Source: Avena insularis
Taxonomy: Eukaryota > Streptophyta > Magnoliopsida > Poales > Poaceae
Reading direction: 5' to 3'
Assembly: GCA_023614405.1 (NCBI GenBank)
Contig: CM042685.1
Coordinates: 84,000,684-84,064,683 of the forward strand
Length of the DNA stretch: 64,000 nucleotides
Shown here: in pieces, positions 43,881-53,867 of the stretch
Layout of the letters: each line of letters begins with the position of its first letter
Position numbering within the stretch: position 1 is the first letter of the stretch
Notes under the pieces: generated by a model
What the model saw: the letters and a program-made list of their open reading frames with translations, nothing else
Told to the model about the DNA's origin: nothing
Databases searched by the model: none
Made by a program: the position numbers and the translations under genes

Positions 43881-44150
43881 ACCCATCTGTTGTGTAATTG
43901 TTTGCTTACTAATTTTTCCATATATCTTGTGCTTTTTTATTGTCCTGATTTCACTTCCTTTGAATTGTGTAGCATGAGAAGATGAAATACAAGAAGTCAC
44001 CTGTCATTAGGGCAATGATGGATGCTGCTGGTGTATCAACTTCTCAGAAGCGTGTCTTGGCTGGTGTAGTTGCCTGCACAGAAAGATTGAGACATACCAG
44101 ATCCAAGGGGAATCTGCCAGAAGTACTTCCATCTCCAAGTTGTCCATGAC
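43881..44150 (+). pseudogene. CACTA TNPA-like gene exons right of element B
   Basis: Resumes the exon cut at 30935, then a short intron (donor GTAATTG near 43894, acceptor 'ttgaattgtgtag' ending near 43971), then an open stretch HEKMKYKKSPVIRAMMDAAG … SQKRVLAGVVACTERLRHTR … up to a stop near 44150. Coding character and the splice signals support one gene split by element B. Confidence 0.5.
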
Positions 44151-44489
44151 TCCCACCAAGACCATCATGTTCTACAACCCCTTTGCAAGGAACTCAGAGT
44201 GATGCAGATCATGATGCCTAAGGCGAGAAGGTAGCATCCTAATACGAGCCGACAACACTCCATGGCAGGAAGATAGTAGTCTAAGATGAGAAAGCAGCTG
44301 CCCCAGGAAAGCAACCAACTCTCTAAGGCAAGCACATTGTATTATGTGAATGGTACTTATTGCATTGTACTATAGTAGAACACTAACTCCACATTATATG
44401 TTTTTGTAGATGATTTTGGCCATAATCCTTCTGAAGACACTATTACACATGATTATCATCAAACTGTGGTGAGGGGAAAACACGGGGAA

Positions 44490-45140
44490 GTAGCTTGAGA
44501 AGATGTATAGAGGAGGAAAGCTTCCATTTGTCATTCCTCTAGGAAGAACTAAACCAGAGTCAGCAAAAATTGCTTCCAAGTTCTACACTCAGTGTGCAAA
44601 AATAGTCAGAACTAGTGTGCCTATCTTCAGCCACTGGAAAGAGTGCAAGGAGAGCCCGGATGTCAGATCAGATTTCTACGATAGAGTTTCTGTATGTTCT
44701 TTGACTCAACTATCCCTTTTATTTTCATTATTGTTCATGCAAAGGATTATGCACCAAGTTTTATTTCAGCAAAAGTTTGTCATGGACGCATCATGACTAG
44801 AGGTGTAGGTTGCTTGCAATAAGAAGTTAATGAAGCACACAAGAACTCAACGACATCTTCCAAAGAAGAAGTTTTTGACCCCTATCCACCGAATCAAGTT
44901 ACAAGGATATCTCCTGTTGAAAACATGAACAATGTGGAGTGGTGCAAGCTTGTTGATAGTTGGACTGACCCCAAGAACCAGTTCATGTATTATCTACTCA
45001 ACTTTCCCGCCTTTTATGTTTAACCAGGACTGCCTCTTATACTTCTATGCCCTATGTTTGTGTAGGCCCGTTGTCTAATAAAGAAGCATAGAAGAAGAAT
45101 ATACAAAAAATATAACAACGATCTATTTTTCTGTGATGCC
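44490..45140 (+). pseudogene. Ptta/En/Spm-type transposase-associated domain of the CACTA gene
   Basis: An exon at about 44503-44691 reads KLPFVIPLGRTKPESAKIA … SVPIFSHWKECKESPDVRS, ending at a GTATGTTC donor. A next exon at about 44825-44990 reads …NNVEWCKLVDSWTDPKNQ. A third begins near 45066 (ARCLIKKHRRRIYKKYNND). The order 'G.P.G…A….R..IP…W' then 'W..LVD.W..P' fits the Ptta/En/Spm (Transposase_24) pattern known from CACTA second genes. A frameshift precedes the first exon and a stop ends the third. Confidence 0.5.
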
Positions 45141-45187
45141 TAGGGCTTCCCACATCACAGTGTGAAAAAAAGCAAAAGTAGGTCCTC

Positions 45188-45715
45188 TAGAATACTTACC
45201 ATCTTTGTAATCTTCCTAAATTTCAATGTCGTCTTTGTCTGTGAAATTAGTATGACACACTTCTAAATTGCTGGCTATTTTTTTAATGTTTGATTCTATT
45301 TTTAAAACTCATAGGGAACCATGGAAAGAAAGATGGTGCCTTCTTCTACAAAATATGTCACTGAGGCTGAACGACCTCCTTCCACCGAAATTGTGCACTA
45401 TTTTCTATGAGAGGACATCGACATCCATTCTTCAAGACCAACCAAGACTCTCCTTGAAGGGCAACCCGGGGCAGAGAAACTATACTAGGTCCATCTTTGT
45501 AATCTTCATGCAATTCAATATGATGTTTGTCTCTGAAATGTATATGATGAGCTTGTAATTTGCTCGCTAGTAGTCTAATATTTGATTCTATAACTGTCAG
45601 GAAATTATGGATCACATTGAGCATGGCATTGAGCATCGACCGACTTCTGCTACAGATGATGCGCTATCAACTAACTCTCTCCTTTAAGCGCAACTTGGGG
45701 CTAAGAGAACAGCGA
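45188..45715 (+). repeat. Direct duplication of ~290 bp inside the CACTA element
   Basis: 'ccatctttgtaatcttc' followed by 'tttcaat.t.gt.tttgtct' occurs at about 45200 and 45491. 'atgtttgattctat' and the exon-like 'ccttccaccgaaattgtgc / acttctgctacagatgatgc' follow at matching distances. It looks like a duplicated intron-exon unit. Confidence 0.5.
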
Positions 45716-46384
45716 ATGAGGCACTATGCATACACATTGCAACATTGCTAAAGGAGAAATAAGAAGAGGAAGAATTGCGGAAAACACTTGTGAACTGCGC
45801 AGACCATGGAAGTGCATTACTTAAGAAATTTGTAGCTCCGTTGCATAGGTAATTGAACTGGTGGTGAATATGTGAAAACTTGTGAGTGAAAGCTTGTTAA
45901 GATTTTGGCGAATAAACTGCTGTTTAACCTATGGAAACTTATATTAGGCTGTAAGCGATGTATGTGTATTTTATGTGGTCCGGAACATTTGTCTTGAAAT
46001 TTCTATCATCTTTCGCCTGTGGTGTGAAATTTCTACCATTTTATCTATACCTCTTAATCTAGGGGTAACACCAGCACACATCCCCGACGTAAAAGAAAAC
46101 GTCATGATTGTTTACTTGATGAAAATATTTCTGTCACAGATAGACACCGACGTGCCTCAGTTTCAATGGTCAATGGACTTGACGAAACAGAAACATCAGG
46201 GCCAACGATGATGGCATATGTTCTGGCCTGATGAAGAAAAAATGTCATGTGTTTGAGATATGCGCCCAGATCTCATTAGTCCATGTGTTGTTATTGCGAT
46301 GGCCCATGTGTCCTCGGACTATTGGTCCACCTCTGACTAGGGCAGATTCATGCCTTGATGAAAATAAATTCGCCACGACTCAAG

Positions 46385-46700
46385 TGACGTCCAGAACAGA
46401 CTACATGATGCCACCAACGGAATGAATGACGTCATCAACCAGCTGTAACAGAATCAAGCCATGACGAAAAACAAACATTAGGATAGTGATGACATCAGTG
46501 ATGGCCGGCGTGACGTCAGCTGCTGGCACTAACGGGCGACTGCGTCGCCATCTGTCACGTGGCATCAACCGTGACAAAAAATGTCACGACCGGTTGGGCC
46601 TAGGCTAGGCCGGTATAGTTGATTGCGACAAAACTGAAGTAACGTCACGACAATGACATTTTTAGATGAAAAAACTTTGCGGATCAGGTTATGACGTGAG
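46385..46700 (+). repeat. Subterminal TGACGT(CA) motif cluster of the CACTA element
   Basis: TGACGT at 46385 and 46692, TGACGTCA at 46427 and 46511, TGACATCA at 46490, and more 'gtcacgac'/'tcacga' variants to about 46720. Clustered short motifs next to the terminus are where TNPA-type proteins bind in CACTA elements. That role here is inferred. Confidence 0.55.
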
Positions 46701-46800
46701 GTTCACGACCTTTTTTCTCGTCTCAAAATTCGTCGTGGATAGTAATCTATGATTTTTGCTACATATCCATGACGATATCAGATTGTCATGGACCATCCAG

Positions 46801-46812
46801 ATTCTTGTAGTG
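46801..46812 (-). repeat. CACTA terminal inverted repeat (right end)
   Basis: ATTCTTGTAGTG, i.e. CACTACAAGAAT inward. AAT follows at 46813-46815. Confidence 0.8.
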
Positions 46813-46837
46813 AATGGACGAATAGAAGCTCCAAACC

Positions 46838-49800
46838 ATGGAGGACGAGGGATTCCTCACCGCCGGCGGATGGTGGAGCAGCTTCAAAGAAACAGTCCCT
46901 AAGCCGCTCGACGGGGAGCATGTCATCTTCACGACACATGTTGACCGTGGCCTCATCCTCCCGCTGTCGGAGTTTGTCAGCAAGGTACCCCGCTATTACG
47001 ACATGTAGCTACAATATTCCCCTGATCCTTTGCTAGAACTTAGCGCTGATGCAGCTCTTAGTGAAGGTTATCTCGGAATGAAACCGAGTCTTACTCTTTT
47101 CCACTATTACTTTGGTACCTGGAAGAATTCGATTAGTGCCGGTGTTCCTTACATTACCGGCACTCTTAGATTAGTTCTTAGGATAGACCGAGTCTACTCT
47201 AGGACCTTGGCAAGTGAGTCGGTGAAGAAGTGGGCCACCATGTTATTTTAAAATAGGGATATGCCTGCTCCTGGCAAGATGGAAGGTCTGACGGCTTTCA
47301 TCGTGCTGCTCCCTATAAGAACTCGTGGGATGCAGAGGAGCCAGAACTTTCTAAGGACTTGAACCTTGCCAAGAGGCGGATGAGTTTTTTTATGAAGCAT
47401 CGGGGCCTGCATGGCTCCAACTTGATTCAATACTACCTAGATCACCGGATTTAGCCACTGTAGCACTATGACAACCGGTTGAGTCATACAGTCACTAGGG
47501 ATAGAAATGATAACATGAAGGTCAGTCCGACATGGATTCCTACGAAGGATTATAAGTCCTGAATGCAACTGTTGGTCAATGAGCAGGTAAACAATAAAGG
47601 TCCTGAGCCCTCCATGACAATGTTCACAGCAGAGAATCCTCTAACTCTAGTAAGTATTCTGATGTGTAGTTTTGTTTGTTCATCACTACGTCATCCGATT
47701 CTGCTATTGCTGATATTGTTTTTGTCTTTCAACTGAGCAAGATCCCTGAGTCAGAGTTAGCCCCTCTAGAGGCTTATCCTCCTGAGTACTCGGGCGTGAT
47801 GGAGGATGATGAGGTGGAAGAAGTTCAGGCCTTGGCTTCCAAGAAGCGCATGGCTAAAGGTGTTGTCACCTCTGGCGCAGCCAGTGGTTAAATTTTTTGT
47901 ACCTTTATCTCTAGTAATTATTATTTACTTTATACTTCCCGATTCTCATCGAACTCGTTATTGTTTGTGTGATTCAGAGGTAGATCAGTATTAAAGGGAA
48001 AGTTGAAGCCGGAAGGCAATCCGGCCAAGTCACTGCATTAGCAGGCACTTGTGTTATCTCCAGTTGCACCTCCACCAACTCTAACCACCAGCACGTCTTC
48101 AACACCAGAGGCTATTTCTTCTTCGTGCACTGGAAGTGATGGTACTGCCCCTGAGGATCCGAAGAAGTCACAACCTAAGGCCACCGATGGCGGCTCGGCA
48201 TTTTATAAGGTGAACCCCACAAGGGTAATGATCCCATGGATGCATCTTCAGGGAAGATGGTGAAATTTACTGGATCTGCTACTTCCGGGATAACTAGGAA
48301 GAAGAAGGACGAGATTCTCAAGATGGCCCAAACTAGTCTTGAGAAGCAAGTTCTAACTCCAGAAGAAGCAAGTCAAGAGATGGAGGACGTCAAGCTGGAC
48401 GGCCTCCTGGAACAGATCTGAGTGAGGGATCAGAATATCCAAGCTGATGAAATTCCATAGAAAAATGTTGCTCCCATTTCTTTTGCAGAGAAGGTTTTCT
48501 GCAATATGAAAGCCGGACTGGAAAAGCTACATTTGGAGCATGTTGAAAGTTTTCTGACGCCTTGCATTACTTATTATCTTATCCTCCATCCCCAAGCATA
48601 AAGTCAGATAAAGTGCATAACATAGAATCCGAGTTGATGCTTATAGGAAACAAAAGAACGATGTAGCCCCCGAGGCTCGTGCTGAAGTTTAACTTAGTGT
48701 AAGTTGCAACTCGAGTCTCAGTAGATGTTTGACTTGAGATTATCCTGACATGCAAAAAGTTGTATCTTACAACCAGGAATTGCTGAAAAACATCAGCAAC
48801 AAGCACACAGAAATCAAAGTTTTGCATCTTGAAAATTCCAAGCTTAAGATTGAGAAGGATGATGCAGAAGGTAAACTTTTCCAACACTCAACCATAGTTG
48901 ATTTTGTTCTTAGTCGAAATTTCTTTCTGACTGATATTTTGATTTTGTCCTCTGCATTTTTGCTGAACCAGTCTAGCAAAATGTTGGAGGAGGCCGAGAA
49001 CTTCAAGGTCCTCCAAATGGAAAATGATGAAATTCACCGGGATCTTTCCAAGATAAAAGTTGAACACGACACCTCCATGAGAAACATCCTGGAGTCAAAC
49101 AATCATGATACCGAGAGGCTCAAGAAGTAGCTGACCCTCCAAGATAAAACATTTGATGAGCTGAAACTGTAGTTCGACAAAAAGAAGGATCTGGCTCAAG
49201 CCACCCAAGGGGAGCTGAACGGCTTAAGGGGAGAACACTCCCATTGGAACCACTCTATTCTTGGTAAATTTTTTGACCTTGTCTTCTTTCCTTTTTCATT
49301 TCTTCGACCTTGATTCATATTTTTGATTTTATTCTTTTCTAGGTCCCCTTAACCTTTCAGATGCCTCCAGCCCCGAGTCTCGTTCCGACCAAATCAAATC
49401 AGTCAGAGATTTGGTCTACGACTTCCGCCAGATTCTTGAAGAATCTTGTGAGGCTGTAGATCTTTTTGAATTGGATGAAATGCCAATATCCAAGATGAGG
49501 GACAGAGATAAGGGGAACACGAAGCTGATTAAGGACTGGAAGATGTTATATGCCCTGACCACTGCTCAGACTTCCTTGACCATCACCATGGTGAGATGCA
49601 AATCTTGCAAGTCACCAAAGGCATCGCCACCAAGGACAATGAAGGCAACCGATAGGAAATCAAGGTTATCCGAGATTCCTGTGCGGATATGCTTGTCGCG
49701 TGGTGGATATGACAAACTATGAGACGCCATTCTTCCAATCCGTCGTTGTGCCACCAAGTCCAAAGGATCCGAAAGAAGAAGATCTTGTTGAGGATGAAGA

Positions 49801-49882
49801 AGATTCCGAGTTTCTGTACCAAGCCGGCAACAATGACGTCTCTAGCACTCCAAGGTCTCCTCCACCAGCACCTGTAGCATAA
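46838..49882 (+). pseudogene. Relic of a third antisense-type gene (Transposase_28-like plus coiled coil)
   Basis: Starts 26 bases after the CACTA end at ATG 46838 (MEDEGFLTAGGWWSSFKETV). The Transposase_28-like part reads RGLILPLSEFVSKV … SEGYLGMKPSLTLFHYYFGT. Donor GTAAGT at 47650; the expected acceptor is CAA instead of CAG at about 47742. Then LSKIPESELAPLEAYPPEYS, an acidic/lysine stretch, KKKDEILKMAQTSLEKQV, coiled-coil pieces (48750-48872, 48970-49130) and a C-terminal part near 49340-49880 (SVRDLVYDFRQILEESCEAV). Layout and intron positions parallel the gene in A and B, with clearly different sequence, so it comes from another Tat family. In-frame stops near 47006 and 49128 and shifts near 47290. 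No pol is adjacent. Confidence 0.6.
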
Positions 49883-50430
49883 ATACTTATGCATTACTCT
49901 TAAACATTTTCATGGTCTGTAATGGTGGGGAAAATATTTCTGGTTCTATTTGCTACACTATGTAAGAACTTATGCTTTACTCCTAGCACTTAGTATATTT
50001 TGTGGTTCTTGAAAAAATCGTAAGCACTTTGTGTTTATCCTTATCATTTATCTGCCTTTTTCTCTTCATCCCTTTCGTGAGTCGGCAAACCTTTAACACA
50101 GAAACTTTACCGAGCAACAGAGCACACTTGCTAAACTAGTTTAAACCTGGAAACAGAGCCAGTTTCCAGTACCAACAATTCACTACTTAGAAAATGCCTG
50201 TCTGTAAGAAATTAGATAAGAAACCAAAGTCTAAACATATAATGAGATTTACACCTGAAGGTAACATTTTTATATGTTTCAAAAATCTTAACTAGAATGA
50301 ACATGAGTATAAAGTACATTCAAGCATCCTGGGATTTTTGAAGTTGACATGCTCTTTTGGAATAAGATGGTATAAAAAAATTCTCAGGAAAAATTGAGGC
50401 AACCAATACTTTATTTTACTTTGAACATGT
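49883..50430. other. AT-rich stretch without a gene
   Basis: Follows the relic's stop at 49880-49882. No coding or repeat structure was recognised beyond AT-rich runs. Confidence 0.5.
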
Positions 50431-52273
50431 ACATATGCAAGATTACAAGAAAAGGAATTTAAGAATAGAAGGAATGGAGCTGGAAAGGTTCCATGTCTAT
50501 ACTAGACTGATAACTGTTGTTATAGGAGAATTTAGAAAAAGGAAGACATTGCTCCTTTTTCTTGCCAATAGATATGATACATGCTCTAATAATGTATTCA
50601 AGGATTTGATTTACCCTTTTAGTTTGATCACCGCTGCTAGGATGATAGGTTGTACTAAAGGAGAGGAAAGTTCCCATAGCTTGTTGGAAACTTGCCCAAA
50701 ACCTTGAGGTGAACAAACTCCCTCGGTCAGAGACGATTTTCTAAGGAATCCCATGAAGGATGACTATCTAGCTGATGTATAGATCTGCCAATTGATTAGC
50801 AGTAATGCTCTCATGAACAGGTAGGAAGTGAGCAACCTTGGACAAATAGTCAACAATTACCTAGATCTCATCATTTCCTTTATGAGTCTTAGGAAGACCA
50901 GTGATGAAATCCATACCAACTTCATCCCATTTCCACTTAGGAATACGGTGGGGTTGTAGGAGACCAGTGGGTCTTTGGTGTTCAGCCTTGACGCGATGAC
51001 AAACATCACATTCAACAAAAAAATGGCCGATATCTTTCTTCATACCAGATCACCAGAATCTTTGACAAAGATCCCAATACGTATTGGTACCTCCAGGGTG
51101 GATAGAAAGAGGTGATTCATGTGCCTCATGGATAATTAAATTACTCAACTTTGTTCTCTTCGGTACTACTAGGCGGTTACCAAACTAGACAATACCTTGA
51201 TCGTCAACAGAGAAACACTTAGATACTCCACTAGAAATGCTCTCTTTGATCTTAGAAATTTTAGAATAATTCTTCTCAGCAATCTTGTTTCATCCTCTAT
51301 TGAAGATTTCACCTCAAGAGTATAAACAAATCCACGAGGAACTACTTCAAGGTTCCATCGAGAAAATTCCTCATGAAGAGAAGGTTGAGCTCGTTTGATC
51401 AACAGGTTGTTGTAGTAAGACTTCCGATTTACCGCATCAGTGACAACATTGGCTAAGCTGGGTTGGTAGTTGAGACCCAAATCATAGTCCTTGATGAGTT
51501 CCAACCATCTTCTTTGCCTGAGATTCAGATCAGGTTGTGTAAAATGATACTTGAGACTCATGATCTGAGTATAACTCACAACGATTACTAATGAGGTAAT
51601 GTTGCCACTGCTTAAGAGCATGAACAACAACAGCAAGCTCAAGATCATGAGTTGGGTAGTTGTTCCCATGTGGTTTCAACTACCGGGAGGCATAAGCCAC
51701 CACATGACTATCTTGCATCAACACACATCCAAGACCTTGGTGAGAAGCATCACAAAAGATGACGAAGTCTTTGTCGGTGTTTGGAAGAACTAGCACCAGA
51801 GCAGTAGTTAGCTTGGTTTTCAGAACCTGTAAGCTTTCTTCAGCCTTTTCAGACCATTCAAACTTCTTATCCTTCTTAAGAAGATCAGTCATCGGCTTAG
51901 GAATCTTAGAGAAGTTCTTAATGAATCGACGATAATAACTATCCAATTCAAGGAACCTTCGGACATCCTTAACGGACTTAGGGGATTTCCAGTCGAGAAT
52001 AGATTGGACTTTATCTGGAATAACAACAACCCCTTGTGTAGAAACAACATGACCAAGGAATACGAGTTCTTATAACCAAACTCACATTTGGAAAAGTTGT
52101 CATTGAGACGATGTTCTTGAAGGTTTTAGCACCAAACAAATATGTGTAATGTGTTCTTATTTAGTCTTGGAATAGACCAGAATATCGTTGATGTATAACA
52201 CAATGAACTTGCGAGATACTCCATGAAGACAGAGTTCATAAGCCGCATAAAAGTGGATGGAGCATTAGTAAGA
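50431..52273 (-). pseudogene. pol: Fragment of chromovirus-like gypsy pol
   Basis: Read on the minus strand from 52273: LTNAPSTFMRLMNSVFMEYL (reverse transcriptase), DSYYRRFIKNFSKIPKPMTD, FCDASHQGLGCVLMQ (RNase H), DLNLRQRRWLELIKDYDL and NYQPSLANVVTDAVNRKSYY, the zinc-finger part CDVCHRVKAEHQRPTGLLQP, KWKWDEVGMDFITGLPKTH (integrase first D), SDRGSLFTSRFW (second D), and TTYHPSSGDQTKRVN. In this last segment the usual E falls in an altered context. The motif set fits chromoviruses (Tekay/CRM-like), unlike the Tat elements. Several stops and shifts. The upstream part of the polymerase is missing because another element joins exactly before LTNAP. Confidence 0.85.
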
Positions 52274-52554
52274 TGTGAGACCCTGGCACATTGCTTAATA
52301 GGATTGATAGTATACCCATACCAACAATTTGAACTTCTTTTTCGGAAGATCATCTGAAAAGAACTCTGAGGTTAAGTGTGCTTGGCCTAGAGCAATTTGA
52401 GGATGGGTGACCAACCGGGAAGTGGGTACCAGGTGCGCACGAGTGATGACAAAGTGCGCAGAAAAGACTAGTGTTGGTCTGTGGGGTTAGTCTAGAGATC
52501 CTATTGAGCTGCCAGAAGTGACGTCCACTGGTCTGGAGAGGTCGGGGTATTACA
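52274..52554 (+). repeat. Short LTR containing a 5S rRNA-like segment (Cassandra type)
   Basis: TGTGAGACCCTGGCACATTG … GGGGTATTACA, 281 bp, followed by a Met-tRNA primer site. An internal segment at 52361-52432 matches the 3' half of plant 5S rRNA (see separate entry). Short LTRs with 5S sequence and a Met-tRNA primer site are the signature of Cassandra TRIM elements. No second LTR copy was found, so the element is incomplete. It interrupts the chromovirus reverse transcriptase. Confidence 0.65.
52361..52432 (+). other. 5S rRNA-derived sequence within the LTR
   Basis: 'gaactctgaggttaagtgtg', 'cttggcctagagcaatttg' and 'aggatgggtgacc' follow the plant 5S order (…GAACTC.GA.GTTAAGCGTGCTTGGGC…AGGATGGGTGACC…), i.e. 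the internal pol III control region (A box, intermediate element, C box). The 5' half of 5S is absent and several conserved bases differ, so this is not a 5S gene. Confidence 0.7.
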
Positions 52555-52556
52555 AG

Positions 52557-52569
52557 TGGTATCAGAGCC
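52557..52569 (+). other. Met-tRNA primer-binding site
   Basis: TGGTATCAGAGCC, two bases after the LTR end, complementary to the 3' end of initiator Met-tRNA, as in many plant LTR elements. Confidence 0.85.
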
Positions 52570-53149
52570 GATCCTCGTGGTTACATGGATGTGTGCGGGT
52601 AAGTGGCGGACATGTGTGGAGCATGGCGCCTGTGTCCCGAAGTGGACACGACATGACACGTGTGCTAGCACTATAAGCACATATGTGTGCCAAGAGGGGA
52701 CGTTCTTGGCTTGTTTGATCGATGAGGGCGTCAATTTTCGCGTCTCGCAAACACGGACATCGAGGATGCAGTACACCCCTATTTGTTTGGTAGTGTGCAT
52801 GAAGGAGTTTCGACCTCAACGGTGAGAAAGGAACCTGCTGATTGAGCACACATCACACACAAAGCACACACAGTCATTTTTTACCCAGGTTCGGGCCACC
52901 CTTCAGCTAACAACCCTACGTACTGCTTTGTTGAATTATCTGGAGTGGATCAAGAAACAAGATTGTGATCTCTCTCGTGCGTGGGAGTCGCTTCCAAGCT
53001 TAGCTTATACACTCCCCGGGTTTCCTCTTTCTTTCTATTCTCACTCTCTCAATGCCCTGTCTTCCTTTTCTCCGGCGTGGAGAGAGGTTCTCTCCCTCTC
53101 TGAGAACTTCTAAGCCCTCCAAACTCTCACCTCCTTCTGTGAGGCTGAG
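52570..53149. other. Internal remnant of the short-LTR element and unidentified flank
   Basis: 52570 to about 52830 is probably internal sequence of the Cassandra-type element (…cgtggttacatggatgtgtgcg…). From about 52831 the sequence ('ttacccaggttcgggccacc') is repeat-like noncoding DNA that resumes at 63113 beyond element D. No gene. Confidence 0.4.
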
Positions 53150-53867
53150 TGATGAAGTGTAGCTTAGATTACTATAGAGCTTCGTTGGGAAACCCCAAGA
53201 GGAAGGTATGATGAGCACAACAACAAGTTTTCCCTCAGTAGAAACCAAGGTTATCGAACCAGTAGGAGGAAGGAAACGACCCAAAGGTGTTGCTCGCAAC
53301 TTGTAAACCTGCACAAAACAAACTCAAGACTTTGCCCCAAAGAACAGTGAGGTTGTCAATATCACCGGTTTCCTGAAAACAAAGGATTAACTATATGGTG
53401 TGGAAGGTGATGGTGGCTTGCAGAAATTAAACAGTAACAGGGTATCAATGGTAAAGATTGGACCAACGTCCATAGTTCACTAGAGGTGTTCTCCTTAATA
53501 TAAACAACATAACTGGGTAAAGAAATTACAGCGGGGCAATTGACAGGACAAAGCAAGGCATAACAATGCAATAGTAGACATTCATGATCCTATGAGATTT
53601 GATTGGGCATTACAACAAGGTAAATAGACCGCCATCCAACTGCATCTATGACTAGTAATCCACCTACAGGTTATCATCCAAACCCCCTCTAGTATTAAGT
53701 TGCAAGCAACAAATAACTTCTTTAATCAAGGTGTGTAAAGTGAACAATACACTTCTTCCATGAACAAGAGATTATTGTTTTGTCCCTAGTAGAAACATCA
53801 CGTCTACAACCTTAGAGATTTATGTCACTTCCCTAGATTAAATAGAGGCATGAACCCACTATCGAGC

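Larger units (their letters stand above)
28241..46812 (+). mobile_element. CACTA DNA transposon, 3' portion, interrupted by element B
   Basis: The right end is a CACTA terminal inverted repeat, ATTCTTGTAGTG (46801-46812), followed by AAT as a possible 3-bp target duplication. Upstream lie subterminal TGACGTCA-type motifs and exons of a TNPA-like protein (Ptta/En/Spm family). Element B (30936-43880) sits inside one exon. The matching 5' terminus CACTACAAGAAT was not found, so the left limit given is only where unrelated repeat A stops; the true element may be 5'-truncated or begin further left. Confidence 0.65.

Noticed and set aside
52361..52432. A functional 5S rRNA gene
   Set aside because: Only the 3' half is recognisable, conserved bases differ, and it lies within a short LTR.
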